Below are positions 17,498-26,835 of a DNA stretch of 62,565 bases, piece by piece. The first letter of the stretch is position 1, and every line of letters starts with the position of its first letter. Origin of the DNA: Bacteroidales bacterium (lineage in GTDB: Bacteria > Bacteroidota > Bacteroidia > Bacteroidales > JAFGHD01). Location of the stretch: assembly GCA_016939365.1 (NCBI GenBank), contig JAFGHD010000007.1, forward strand, positions 1 through 62,565. Reading direction: 5' to 3'. A program made the translations under genes and the position numbers. Below the pieces are notes generated by a model. The model was not told where the DNA came from. It made no database searches and worked only from the letters and a program-made list of their open reading frames with translations.

Positions 17498-18835
17498 GCC
17501 GAGCCGCCACAGCACCAACACGATCAAAACTACAAGGGCCGGCTTCCAATCCAGCTGTTTTTTTTTAGGTTCATCGTCGAAAAAGAGATCCAGGTAAGAT
17601 GAATGGGATAACATGATCGGTATGATGATCAGTGCAATGGCCCCCAGCAGCAGCAGATCGAAGTAGAACAGATCAAGGGAGCTGAAATAGAGATTGTTGG
17701 GGAGTTTTATCAGTATGATCAGAAAGGTGCCGATCACCGCTGGTAACAATACCTGGCTATTTATGAAGAACTTCCTGTTGCTTTGGTCGAGGTAATTGAA
17801 GTATGTGTTGGCAGATATTAGAAATGATTTGGTTGAGCCTGCCCCGGTGATCAGAAGGGCAAAAATGGATATGATGGCAAATATCATTTTTCCAGTATCC
17901 CTGTAGTACATATAGGTCACTACATAACCAAATCCCTTGTTGAAAAGAGTTCCCATGAGAAGTGCACCGAAAAACATGTTTATGCCATGGATGAATCCCC
18001 ACAGGAAGAACAGTTTGAATCCGATATTCTCCCTTCTGATATTGGAGTAAATGATAAGACAGATTAATCCCAGAAAAAGTCCGGTCATGGGCATTGTGCT
18101 GTACAGAAGCTTGACCGAATCGGCAAACCATTCTGTGGCATCGATATCAAAATAGATTTTGTTGTAGAACAGGATGATCTGGTATTCAAACTGCCGAGAG
18201 GCCCAGATGGTAATGATCTGTCCGATGATGTAAATGAACATGTACGCCAGCAGAAACCATACGGTGGAATTGGCAGTGATCATGAAGAGGTCATTCCGCT
18301 GCTCCGTGTTTTGTGCAAATTTTTTGATCTTCATTGACCAGGGGAGAAGAATCATGCGCCAGGGGTGCCTGATAGCGTACCCGAACCTCCTGAACTGCCT
18401 TTTCATCAGAAACCGTATAATTCTTCTGCGCCGGTATCTTTTCAGCCTCTTTTCCCGACGATCTTTCAGCTGTTGTTCCCTGACGAGTATCTTTTCCTGC
18501 AGGGTCTTGTCCCTCATGCGTTGCCTGACCTCTGCCCTTTCCTTCAGAAGTTTTTGTCGTATCTCTTTCCTGAGCAGATTCTTCTCCCGTCTCCGGATTT
18601 TTTGCTTCCGGGAAAGAAACCTGATGATCCGGATGATCCTTTTCACCCGGTAACCTAGGCCTGAACCGCGTTTATCCTTTGCGGCAACGGGCTTTATCTT
18701 GTGTTGCTTCTCTCCGGAAAACTGTTCTCTCTTCTGCAGCTTCAGTACCCTGCTCCTGTAACTTAGATATCGAATCCTGCGATAGGTTTTGTAAAGCCTT
18801 TCGCCCAGTATCCTCCTTCTTGTTGTCTCCTTCAT
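17474..18835 (-). CDS. Unknown multi-pass membrane protein with long Arg/Lys-rich N-terminal domain
   Basis: I do not recognise this gene. From the ATG at 18835 it encodes 453 residues; an upstream ATG at 18937 would add 34 unconvincing residues. Residues 1-175 are extremely basic and probably helical (stretches such as RIIRIIRFLSRKQKIRRREK and RREKRLKRYRRRRIIRFLMK). About eight hydrophobic segments follow from residue 185 on, then a short acidic-basic tail (DDEPKKKQ) and one last segment. The basic domain is likely cytosolic and could touch RNA, ribosomes or lipid head groups. It converges with and overlaps the spermidine-synthase-like gene by 24 bases. Confidence 0.72.
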   Translation of the reverse strand: MKETTRRRILGERLYKTYRRIRYLSYRSRVLKLQKREQFSGEKQHKIKPVAAKDKRGSGLGYRVKRIIRIIRFLSRKQKIRRREKNLLRKEIRQKLLKERAEVRQRMRDKTLQEKILVREQQLKDRREKRLKRYRRRRIIRFLMKRQFRRFGYAIRHPWRMILLPWSMKIKKFAQNTEQRNDLFMITANSTVWFLLAYMFIYIIGQIITIWASRQFEYQIILFYNKIYFDIDATEWFADSVKLLYSTMPMTGLFLGLICLIIYSNIRRENIGFKLFFLWGFIHGINMFFGALLMGTLFNKGFGYVVTYMYYRDTGKMIFAIISIFALLITGAGSTKSFLISANTYFNYLDQSNRKFFINSQVLLPAVIGTFLIILIKLPNNLYFSSLDLFYFDLLLLGAIALIIIPIMLSHSSYLDLFFDDEPKKKQLDWKPALVVLIVLVLWRLGLSGGISI

Positions 18836-18960
18836 CTGAAGTCTGGTTCCGGACAAATGTAAAGAAAACAGCCTTACTTCCTTACAGATTACAGACTGTT
18901 CAGTGAGATTACCGCTACGGGCGGTCTTCTGTGGCAAATGTTGGAGTCTTACCCGTGTCT

Positions 18961-20208
18961 TCAGGCTGTCATGCCTGCGATCTCTCCTGAAGAATAGGCT
19001 CCCTCGTCCAGTTTTTTCTTGATTTCGGTAAAGGCCCTGATGGTGTAATCCACATCTTCCAGTGTATGGACAGCGGTGGGGATAAGCCTGAGCATAATGA
19101 CATCGCGGGGTACCACAGGGTATGTAACCAGTGAGCAGAATATGTTATATTGCTCCCTCAGTGTCTTGGTGATCTGGGTTGCTTCAGGAACCCCTCCCTG
19201 GAAATATACCGGGGTGACCGGTGATTCGGTCCTTCCCAGGTTGAAGCCTCTGCTTTTCAGCCCAGACTGCAATGCCCTGACGATGGTCCAGAGCTTTTCC
19301 CGTAGTGCAGATTCGTTTTTCAGCAACTCCAGCCTCTTCATGGCTCCGATTACCATCGGCATGGGCAGGGACTTGGCGAAGATCTGCGATCGAAGGTTGT
19401 ACATCAGGAAACGAACTACCTTGTGGTCTCCGGCGACAAATCCGCCGATGCCGGCCATTGCCTTGGCGAAGGTTGCGAAATAGACATCGATCTGGTCCTG
19501 TGCTCCCAGGTGTTCCCCGGTACCTGCACCGGTGGGTCCCATCGTCCCGAAACCATGGGCGTCATCCACCAGTAGCCTGAACCTGAATCGCTTCTTCAGA
19601 TCACCGATCTCACGGAGCTTGCCCAGGTCGCCGGCCATCCCGTAAACCCCTTCGGTGATTACAAGGATGCCGCCTCCGGTCTTCTCAGCAAGCCGCGTAG
19701 CCCGAGCCAGTTCTTTTTCAAGGTTCTCAATATTGTTGTGCGGGTAAACAAACCTCTTGCCGAAGTGGTGCCTCATGCCGTCGATGATGCAGGCATGCGC
19801 CTCAGAGTCATAAACGATGACATCCTTCCGGTCGACCAGGGCCTCAATGATGGAAACCATCCCCTGGTAGCCGTAATTGAGCAGGTAGGCGTCCTCCTTT
19901 CCAACAAATGCAGCCAGCTCCTTTTCAAGCTGCTCATGATACCGTGTCTGACCCGACATCATTCGGGCGCCCATCGGATAGGCCATGCCCCACTTTGCCG
20001 CCGCTTCAGCATCCGCCTTCCGGACCTCAGGGTGGTTGGCCAGACCCAGGTAGTTGTTCAGGCTCCACACCAGCCGCTCTTTGCCCATGAAAACCATCCG
20101 GTTCGATATCTCTCCCTCAAGCTTGGGGAACATGTAATAACCGTGGGCATGCTCCATGAACCGCCCCAAAGGTCCAAAATTCCTGTCGATCTTGTCGAAA
20201 ATGTCCAT
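18961..20208 (-). CDS. PLP-dependent alpha-oxoamine-synthase-like enzyme
   Basis: 415 residues from the ATG at 20208 (an upstream ATG at 20277 is out of the conserved region and lies before the promoter). It belongs to the serine palmitoyltransferase/KBL/BioF fold. Visible are LNNYLGLANHPEV, GARMMSGQTRYHEQLE, the DDAHGFGTMG cofactor Asp/His loop and a Schiff-base lysine in ATFAKAMAGIGG. The start GYYMFPKLEGE differs from classic SPT, and the lysine motif (FAKAM rather than FSKAF/FGKAL) marks a separate branch. Acyl-CoA plus amino acid condensation is expected; whether the product is a sphingolipid base is unknown. Confidence 0.88.
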   Translation of the reverse strand: MDIFDKIDRNFGPLGRFMEHAHGYYMFPKLEGEISNRMVFMGKERLVWSLNNYLGLANHPEVRKADAEAAAKWGMAYPMGARMMSGQTRYHEQLEKELAAFVGKEDAYLLNYGYQGMVSIIEALVDRKDVIVYDSEAHACIIDGMRHHFGKRFVYPHNNIENLEKELARATRLAEKTGGGILVITEGVYGMAGDLGKLREIGDLKKRFRFRLLVDDAHGFGTMGPTGAGTGEHLGAQDQIDVYFATFAKAMAGIGGFVAGDHKVVRFLMYNLRSQIFAKSLPMPMVIGAMKRLELLKNESALREKLWTIVRALQSGLKSRGFNLGRTESPVTPVYFQGGVPEATQITKTLREQYNIFCSLVTYPVVPRDVIMLRLIPTAVHTLEDVDYTIRAFTEIKKKLDEGAYSSGEIAGMTA

Positions 20209-20246
20209 CACTTTTGATTTTGTCTGCTTCTTGACGCAACAGGCGG

Positions 20247-20277
20247 CAAAACTATAATTAATTCGGTTGTTATTCAA
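20247..20277 (-). promoter_or_regulatory. Bacteroidota-type promoter of the oxoamine-synthase-like gene
   Basis: On the minus strand: TTG at 20277-20275, a 20-base spacer, then TAGTTTTG at 20254-20247, 38 bases upstream of the start codon. Spacing and both boxes fit the consensus. Its position is one reason to prefer the internal start codon. Confidence 0.62.
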
Positions 20278-20370
20278 TTATGACGGCCGGTTTTATCCCG
20301 TCTGAGCTGGAACCGGACGTGTCTGAAATATGGAATTTCTTCCTGCTGGTGTGGATTTGCAATCTGTGCC

Positions 20371-21663
20371 TTAATTACTTTTGTTCATAAGCCCCTCGAT
20401 CTCCTCTGCCTCACGGGGCACGGATGCCGTAAGATCAACAGGCGGGTCATCCACCAGGATGTCGTTTTCGATCCGGATGCCCATCTGCTCTTCACGGATG
20501 TAAAGAGCCGGCTCACAGGTGAGTACCATACCCCTTTCCAACCTGGCAAACCGGTCGCCCGTATCATGTACATCCAGACCCAGAAAGTGGCTGATTCCAT
20601 GCATGAGATACTTTTGCACCACGGGGTGTTCCGCATCCTGCTTCCTGATCTCTTCCATACGGGTCAGGCCCAGATCCACAATGGCCTTTTCTGTCAGCCC
20701 GATCACCGCCCGGTTGATCTCGCCGATGGTGTTTCCCGGCACCATCAACCGGATGGCCTCCTTCTGGATGTTGAGTACTGCGTCGTAGCATTGCCTCTGA
20801 CGTTTCGTAAAGTTCCCGTTCACAGGTATGGTACGTGTGATGTCGGCCGCATAGGATAAGTGTTCCGCGCCGAAGTCCATCAGAAGCAACTCACCATCGC
20901 GGCATTCGGCACGGTTGTCGGTATAATGGAGCACCAGTGCGTTGCCTCCGGCCGCGATGATGGGGAGGTATGCGTGTTCGCGGGCACCACGCCGGATGAA
21001 CTCATGGGTGATCTCGGCTTCCACTTCATATTCTTTTACTCCCGGTGTCAGAAATCCCAGTACACGGCGAAAGGCGGATTCCGTGATCCTGCATGCCTGC
21101 CGGATGAGTTCCACCTCCTCGGGCTCCTTGACAGCTCGCAGAGAGGCCATCAGCGGTGCCAGTCGATCATATCCGTGAGCCGGGAACATTGACCGTACCT
21201 GATCTGCCAGCCGGCGGTCACGATATGCCACTTCTGTGGTGTATTTGAAGTATTCATTGAAATTGAGATAGATAAGTCCGGCAGTCAGCACCATATTTCT
21301 GAACACCAGGCTGAATTCCTCCAGGGGAAATACTGTGGCAATACCGGATATATCAGTGACTTCATCATTACTGAGCCGGTGACCGTTCCAGGTCTCCGCT
21401 GTCTCATTCGCAGCCAGGGTGAAGATCACCTCCCGGAATTTCTCCTCCGGATGCCATGGGCATATAACCAGTATGGACCGGGCCTGGCTGATGCCCGTCA
21501 GGTACAGGAAATCCGAGCTCTGCCTGAAGCGGTAGTTCTGGTCGCCGTTACGCAGCAATTCGTCATGTGAGGCGAGTATCACCAGGGAATTTTCCTTCAT
21601 TGTGGAGACCAGTTTATTACGGTTCCGGATGAAAAGGTCTTTTAACGGGGCTTGACCGGACAT
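20371..21663 (-). CDS. pepP: Xaa-Pro aminopeptidase (M24B family)
   Basis: 430 residues with the full two-domain layout. The N-terminal AMP_N domain (about 10-150) has NQNYRF-like features (RNGDQNYRFRQSSDFLYLTG). The pita-bread catalytic domain holds all five metal ligands: two Asp in LLMDFGAEHLSYAADITRT, His in HGISHFLGLDVHD, Glu in LTCEPALYI and Glu in GIRIENDILV. It removes N-terminal residues preceding proline. No signal peptide is visible, so it is cytosolic. It stands alone, divergent from the sdh operon. Confidence 0.94.
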   Translation of the reverse strand: MSGQAPLKDLFIRNRNKLVSTMKENSLVILASHDELLRNGDQNYRFRQSSDFLYLTGISQARSILVICPWHPEEKFREVIFTLAANETAETWNGHRLSNDEVTDISGIATVFPLEEFSLVFRNMVLTAGLIYLNFNEYFKYTTEVAYRDRRLADQVRSMFPAHGYDRLAPLMASLRAVKEPEEVELIRQACRITESAFRRVLGFLTPGVKEYEVEAEITHEFIRRGAREHAYLPIIAAGGNALVLHYTDNRAECRDGELLLMDFGAEHLSYAADITRTIPVNGNFTKRQRQCYDAVLNIQKEAIRLMVPGNTIGEINRAVIGLTEKAIVDLGLTRMEEIRKQDAEHPVVQKYLMHGISHFLGLDVHDTGDRFARLERGMVLTCEPALYIREEQMGIRIENDILVDDPPVDLTASVPREAEEIEGLMNKSN

Positions 21664-21717
21664 ATCAGAAGTTGTTATTTATAATTTGTAAAAATAGAAC
21701 AGCTGAATGGATTTTTT

Positions 21718-21747
21718 TTTGCTGAAGTGATTAATCATTTATTTTTG
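21718..21747 (+). promoter_or_regulatory. Strong Bacteroidota promoter of the sdhCAB operon
   Basis: TTTG at 21718-21721, an 18-base spacer and TATTTTTG at 21740-21747 match both boxes and their spacing. The predicted start is near 21754, leaving a leader of about 70 bases before sdhC. Confidence 0.75.
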
Positions 21748-21750
21748 CTC

Positions 21751-21766
21751 TGTTAATCAGTTAACA
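21751..21766 (+). promoter_or_regulatory. Inverted repeat at the predicted sdh transcription start
   Basis: TGTTAATCAGTTAACA is two 6-base arms around a 4-base centre and sits right on the predicted transcription start. The position suits a repressor site or a leader hairpin. A minus-strand box (CAAATATA, 21765-21772) overlaps its edge and might serve pepP. Confidence 0.4.
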
Positions 21767-21824
21767 AATATAAAGGATTACACGACACCTCTCCGGCTGG
21801 AGATTCAGTCAAATATCATCGGAT

Positions 21825-22517
21825 ATGGGCAACAGATTTCAATCCTCCCTTACCAAGAAGTATGTGATTGCATTGGCAGGGCTATTCCTGATCACCTTTC
21901 TATTCGTCCACCTGACGATCAACCTGCTGGTGTTGTTGCCGGCCTCGGGGAAATACGAAGCCAGGCAGATGTTCAACATCGCCGCGCATTTCATGGGCAG
22001 CAACATAATCATCAAGTTGTTTGAAGTCGTGCTCTTCGGTGGTTTCATCATTCACATCATTTACGGGCTGATCCTGCAGATACGGAACTGGATGGCACGG
22101 CCGGTCAGGTACCGGATCGAGGGGTGGTCGCACACTTCGCCCTTTTCGAAGTTCATGATCCATACAGCCGCCCTGATCTTCACTTTCCTGGTGATCCACA
22201 TGATCGATTTCTATTTCAAGGCCAAATTCGCCTCCCAAGGAATAGCCTCAGTGGTATATAACGGCAAGGAATATCATGATCTGGGAATTCTCGTGATCGA
22301 GAAGTTCAGGATCCCCGGATTCGTGATCCTTTATATCGCAGCCTTTCTCTTCCTGGGTTTCCATCTGCACCATGGTTTTCAGTCGGCATTCCAGTCGCTG
22401 GGGTTGAATCACAGCAAATACACTCCTTTTATCAAGAAGCTGAGCCTGGTCATATCCATTATTCTGCCGTTGGGATTCACGGTTATTCCTTTGGCGGTTT
22501 ATTTCGGCAATTACTAA
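21825..22517 (+). CDS. sdhC: Succinate dehydrogenase/fumarate reductase cytochrome b subunit
   Basis: 230 residues with five membrane segments, the size and topology of the di-heme b558 type of Bacteroidota and epsilonproteobacteria. Conserved His in FVHLTINL, FIIHIIYG, MIHTAAL/VIHMIDF and FLGFHLHHGFQSAFQ are candidate heme ligands. It anchors the SdhAB head and passes electrons to or from menaquinone. It opens the operon; sdhA follows after 35 bases. Confidence 0.93.
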   Translation: MGNRFQSSLTKKYVIALAGLFLITFLFVHLTINLLVLLPASGKYEARQMFNIAAHFMGSNIIIKLFEVVLFGGFIIHIIYGLILQIRNWMARPVRYRIEGWSHTSPFSKFMIHTAALIFTFLVIHMIDFYFKAKFASQGIASVVYNGKEYHDLGILVIEKFRIPGFVILYIAAFLFLGFHLHHGFQSAFQSLGLNHSKYTPFIKKLSLVISIILPLGFTVIPLAVYFGNY

Positions 22518-22552
22518 AACGACATAACTGATCTCATAATTCCGGATACATC

Positions 22553-24499
22553 ATGACATCATTACATTCAAAGATACCAGCGGGGCCTCTTGCGGAAAAG
22601 TGGACCAGTTACAAGTGGACCCAGAACCTGGTCAATCCTGCCAACAAGCGGAAGCTGGACATTATCGTGGTAGGGACTGGGCTGGCTGGAGCGTCTGCTG
22701 CAGCCAGTTTCGGAGAGTTGGGATTCAAGGTGAAGGCCTTCTGCATCCATGACAGTCCGCGCAGGGCACATAGCATCGCTGCTCAGGGGGGGATCAATGC
22801 GACCAAGAATTACAAGAACGACGGCGACAGTGTGTACCGTTTGTTTTACGATACGATCAAGGGGGGTGATTACCGGAGCCGCGAGGCGAATGTTTACAGG
22901 CTGGCTGAAGTGAGCGGCCCCATCATTGACCAATGTGTGGCGCAGGGAGTGCCCTTTGCGCGCGAGTACGGGGGGTTGCTCGACAACAGGTCTTTCGGCG
23001 GCGCACTGGTATCCAGGACCTTCTATGCCCGCGGCCAGACCGGACAACAGCTGCTCCTTGGTGCCTATGGAGCGCTCTGCAAGGAGGTGAACAAGGGGTC
23101 GGTAACCATGTACACACGCAGGGAGATGATGGACCTGGTCATAGTGGACGGAAGGGCCCGGGGCATCATCGTCAGAAACACCCTCACCGGTGAACTGGAG
23201 CGCCATTCCGCCCATGCAGTGTTACTGGCCACGGGCGGATACGGAAATGTGTTCTTCCTCTCCACCATGGCCATGAACTCCAACGGAAGCGCCGCCTGGC
23301 AATGCTATAAAAAAGGTGCCTACTTCGGCAATCCATGCTTCACCCAGATCCATCCCACCTGTATTCCCGTTCATGGAGATTACCAGTCGAAGCTTACCCT
23401 GATGAGCGAAAGCCTCCGCAACGACGGAAGGATATGGGTGCCAAAAAAGGCGGAAGACGCTGAAAAGATCAGGATGGGAACACTCAGACCTACCGAAATA
23501 CCTGATGATAACAGGGACTATTACCTTGAACGGCGTTACCCTGCCTTCGGCAACCTGGTGCCGCGTGATGTGGCTTCCAGGGCCGCCAAGGAACGGTGCG
23601 ACGCCGGATTCGGTGTAGGATCCACCGGCCTGGCCGTTTATCTCGATTTTGAAGATGCCATCAACAGGCTCGGACGGAATGCGATCGAGGCTAAATACGG
23701 CAACCTGTTCCAGATGTATGAAAAGATCGTGGATGAAAATCCATATAATACCCCCATGATGATCTTCCCTGCGGTGCATTATATCATGGGAGGCCTCTGG
23801 GTCGATTACGAACTGCAGACCACCATTCCAGGCCTTTTTGCTGCCGGCGAGGCCAACTTCTCCGACCATGGCGCCAACAGGCTCGGCGCCTCGGCGCTCA
23901 TGCAGGGCCTCTCGGACGGATACTTCATCCTGCCTTATACAATCCAGAATTACCTTGCTGACCAGATTGGTGTTCCCAGGTTCAAGACCGATCTGCCGGA
24001 GTTCGAAAAGGCCGAAAGGGATGTGTTTGACCGGATACAACGACTATTGTCCATAAAAGGACACAGAACTGTCGATTCCATTCATAAGGAACTGGGGCAT
24101 ATCATGTGGAACCACGTGGGTATGGGTCGTAACGGGGAAGGACTGGCAAAAGCCATTGAACTGATCAGGAATCTTCGGGAGGAGTTCTGGAAGGAAGTCA
24201 AGGTGCCCGGAAAAGCCACAGACGTGAATATTGAGCTGGAAAAGGCCATCCGGTTGGCCGACTATCTGGAGATTGGCGAGCTGATGGCCAGGGATGCACT
24301 CCACCGCGAAGAGTCCTGCGGCGGCCATTTCCGCGAGGAATACCAGACACCTGAAGGGGAGGCCCTCAGGAATGATCAGGATTTCGCTTATGTGGCAGCC
24401 TGGGAATATACAGGATACGGAAAGGAACCGGAACTGCACAAGGAGCATATTGAATTTGAAAATATTGAGGTGAAACAACGGAATTACAAGACCTCCTGA
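22553..24499 (+). CDS. sdhA: Succinate dehydrogenase/fumarate reductase flavoprotein subunit
   Basis: 648 residues. The FAD loop is [13 protein letters not shown], and the flavin-linking His is in [14 protein letters not shown], which implies covalent FAD. Substrate-domain motifs [11 protein letters not shown] and [12 protein letters not shown] follow, with [19 protein letters not shown] near residue 440. It oxidises succinate to fumarate or runs in reverse. Length and motif order are those of the B-type Bacteroidota enzyme. sdhB begins 18 bases later. Confidence 0.96.
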   Translation: MTSLHSKIPAGPLAEKWTSYKWTQNLVNPANKRKLDIIVVGTGLAGASAAASFGELGFKVKAFCIHDSPRRAHSIAAQGGINATKNYKNDGDSVYRLFYDTIKGGDYRSREANVYRLAEVSGPIIDQCVAQGVPFAREYGGLLDNRSFGGALVSRTFYARGQTGQQLLLGAYGALCKEVNKGSVTMYTRREMMDLVIVDGRARGIIVRNTLTGELERHSAHAVLLATGGYGNVFFLSTMAMNSNGSAAWQCYKKGAYFGNPCFTQIHPTCIPVHGDYQSKLTLMSESLRNDGRIWVPKKAEDAEKIRMGTLRPTEIPDDNRDYYLERRYPAFGNLVPRDVASRAAKERCDAGFGVGSTGLAVYLDFEDAINRLGRNAIEAKYGNLFQMYEKIVDENPYNTPMMIFPAVHYIMGGLWVDYELQTTIPGLFAAGEANFSDHGANRLGASALMQGLSDGYFILPYTIQNYLADQIGVPRFKTDLPEFEKAERDVFDRIQRLLSIKGHRTVDSIHKELGHIMWNHVGMGRNGEGLAKAIELIRNLREEFWKEVKVPGKATDVNIELEKAIRLADYLEIGELMARDALHREESCGGHFREEYQTPEGEALRNDQDFAYVAAWEYTGYGKEPELHKEHIEFENIEVKQRNYKTS

Positions 24500-24517
24500 A
24501 GACAATAACGTACTTCC

Positions 24518-25300
24518 ATGATCAAGAACAATAATAATAAATCCATGGACCTGACATTGAAGATCTGGCGTCAGGAAAACGCCCAGGCCAGGGGCAGGTT
24601 TGAAACATATAAAGTTACTGGAATCTCTCCTGATTGTTCTTTTCTCGAGATGCTTGACATACTCAATGAAAAGCTTGTCATGGAGGGTGTTGAGCCGGTG
24701 GCTTTCGACCATGACTGCAGGGAGGGGATATGTGGCGCCTGTAGTCTTTATATCAACGGGAGGCCGCATGGCCCCGATCATGGCATCACCACATGCCAGC
24801 TGCATATGAGAAAATTCAAGGATGGTGATACCATCATCATTGAACCCTGGCGGGCTAAAGCTTTCCCGGTGATCAAGGACCTGATGGTGGACCGGAGTGC
24901 CTTCGACCGGATTATCCAGGTCGGAGGGTATATCTCCGTCAATACCGGTGCAGCTCCCGATGCCAACTCCATTCCGGTCTCAAAGGAAAACGCAGATTCG
25001 TCAATGGATGCTGCAGCATGCATCGGATGTGGTGCCTGCGTAGCCGCCTGCAAAAATGCTTCCGCCATGCTGTTTATCTCTGCCAAGGTATCACAACTGG
25101 CCCTGCTGCCACAGGGCCGGCCCGAAGCAGCACGCCGCGTTCAGATTATGGTCAGTAAAATGGATGAACTGGGCTTCGGCAACTGCACCAATACATATGC
25201 CTGTGAAGCGGAATGTCCCAAAGAAATAAAGGTGACCAACATCGCCCGAATGAACAGGGAATTTTTCTCTGCCAAAGTATGCGGCGAAAAAAAGAAATAG
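24518..25300 (+). CDS. sdhB: Succinate dehydrogenase/fumarate reductase iron-sulfur subunit
   Basis: 260 residues. The plant-ferredoxin domain has [10 protein letters not shown] plus a distal Cys in TTCQLHM for the [2Fe-2S] centre. The second half has [13 protein letters not shown] and a Cys-rich run [17 protein letters not shown] for the [4Fe-4S] and [3Fe-4S] centres. An internal ATG at 24545 (MDLTLKIW) is an equally good start; the Asn-rich first eight residues are unusual. It links SdhA to SdhC. Confidence 0.95.
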   Translation: MIKNNNNKSMDLTLKIWRQENAQARGRFETYKVTGISPDCSFLEMLDILNEKLVMEGVEPVAFDHDCREGICGACSLYINGRPHGPDHGITTCQLHMRKFKDGDTIIIEPWRAKAFPVIKDLMVDRSAFDRIIQVGGYISVNTGAAPDANSIPVSKENADSSMDAAACIGCGACVAACKNASAMLFISAKVSQLALLPQGRPEAARRVQIMVSKMDELGFGNCTNTYACEAECPKEIKVTNIARMNREFFSAKVCGEKKK

Positions 25301-25368
25301 CGTCCCGGAAGACTGAATGACTCCCTCTGGGAGATCACCTGGTCTTACATTCCGGATCATACAATCGC

Positions 25369-26784
25369 ATGGAGTGGCTCCGGATCTTCGAAAAACTGAT
25401 GCGGAAAATCTTTCCGTCCACATTCACCATCGCCCTGTTTCTGACCGTTCTTACCTTTCTCCTGGCATTGCTGCTGACCCCTTGTGCCGACATACACCAT
25501 TCCGCAAAGCCTCTCCACGCTGAGCTTGCCACAGATCCCCTTGCGAATTCGGGAAGTCATCTTCTCCAGATCACCGCTTTCTGGTACAAGGGTCTGTGGG
25601 ATCCTGACATGATGGCCTTTGCACTTCAGATGATGCTGATCCTGGTGCTGGGATATGTGCTCGCATCCATCCGTGCGGCACGTCATCTGATCGACAGCAT
25701 GCTCGTGTACTGCACTTCAACATCCCGGACTGCCTTTCTCGTGGCTTTTCTTACTATTGGAGTGAGTTTCTTCAACTGGGGGCTGGGACTGATATTCGGT
25801 GCCGTGTTTGCACGCAAGGCCGGGGAGTATGCCGTCATGCGGAATGTTCCTCTCAACTATCCTTTGGTGGCGGCAGCCGGTTACTCAGGCCTGATGGTGT
25901 GGCACGGCGGCATCTCTGGTTCGGCTCCGCTGAAGGTGGCGGAAACCGGCCATTTCATAAGCCTTGTGGGCAGGGATATCCCCCCCGTGGATTTCAGCCA
26001 GACCATCTTCTCGGCCATGAACATGTCGGTGGCCCTGGCCCTGATCCTCATTGTGCCGGCGGTACTGGGTCTCACCGGACGAAAAAGCCCCGGAACCGGA
26101 ATTTCCCTGATCCCCTCACAGGATACCAAAGTACTGCCTAAGGGAAATGACCTCGTGGGTGCAGAACGGATTGACCGGATCAGGAGTTTCAGTGTATCAG
26201 CCGGACTGGTATGCCTGATTATTGCGGTTTTCAAGGCTGCCTGCTCCGGAAGCCTCAATGTGATCGATCCCAATTTCCTGAACTTCGCACTGCTCGGCCT
26301 TTCACTTGTGCTCAGCAGAAATATTGCAGGCTTCCTTTCATCTGTCACAGATGCCATGGGAGCGGCCTCAGGCATCCTGATCCAGTTTCCGTTCTATTTC
26401 GGTATCATGGGGATCATGAAGTACAGCGGACTGGTGGAGGTCTTTTCCGGTTTTCTGATCCACATCTCCACCCAGTCCACTTTCCCGGTGTTCACCTTCC
26501 TGAGTGCCGGACTGGTGAATCTTTTTGTTCCCAGCGGCGGCGGACAATGGGCCGTTCAGGGCCCTGTCATCATTGAGGCCGCTCAAAACCTGAACGTGCC
26601 TTTATCCAAGTCCATCATGGCCCTTGCTTACGGCGACCAGATCACCAATATGCTTCAGCCTTTCTGGGCACTGCCCCTGCTGGGGATCACAGGATTAAAA
26701 GCCAGGGATATCATTCCATACACTCTTTTCATGATGGTTATCGGAATGATCATTTTTTTGGCAGGATTACTCATTTTCCCTTAA
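25369..26784 (+). CDS. AtoE-type short-chain fatty acid transporter
   Basis: 471 residues with about ten membrane segments. Family landmarks are IGVSFFNWGLGLIFGAVFAR, MVWHGGISGSAPL, FVPSGGGQWAVQGP and GDQITNMLQPFWALPLLG. Relatives take up or release short-chain fatty acids. It follows sdhB by 68 bases on the same strand and may be cotranscribed, which would place a fermentation-acid transporter with the succinate/fumarate step. The substrate here is inferred. Confidence 0.88.
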   Translation: MEWLRIFEKLMRKIFPSTFTIALFLTVLTFLLALLLTPCADIHHSAKPLHAELATDPLANSGSHLLQITAFWYKGLWDPDMMAFALQMMLILVLGYVLASIRAARHLIDSMLVYCTSTSRTAFLVAFLTIGVSFFNWGLGLIFGAVFARKAGEYAVMRNVPLNYPLVAAAGYSGLMVWHGGISGSAPLKVAETGHFISLVGRDIPPVDFSQTIFSAMNMSVALALILIVPAVLGLTGRKSPGTGISLIPSQDTKVLPKGNDLVGAERIDRIRSFSVSAGLVCLIIAVFKAACSGSLNVIDPNFLNFALLGLSLVLSRNIAGFLSSVTDAMGAASGILIQFPFYFGIMGIMKYSGLVEVFSGFLIHISTQSTFPVFTFLSAGLVNLFVPSGGGQWAVQGPVIIEAAQNLNVPLSKSIMALAYGDQITNMLQPFWALPLLGITGLKARDIIPYTLFMMVIGMIIFLAGLLIFP

Positions 26785-26835
26785 GCAGGGTAGAGGGAGG
26801 GCCGGAGGATGACGGAAAGGCAGTGGGAAGGCGGT

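Noticed and set aside
22568-24040. Long minus-strand frames opposite sdhA
   Set aside because: sdhA is certain; the opposite frames are a known effect of GC-rich codon bias.
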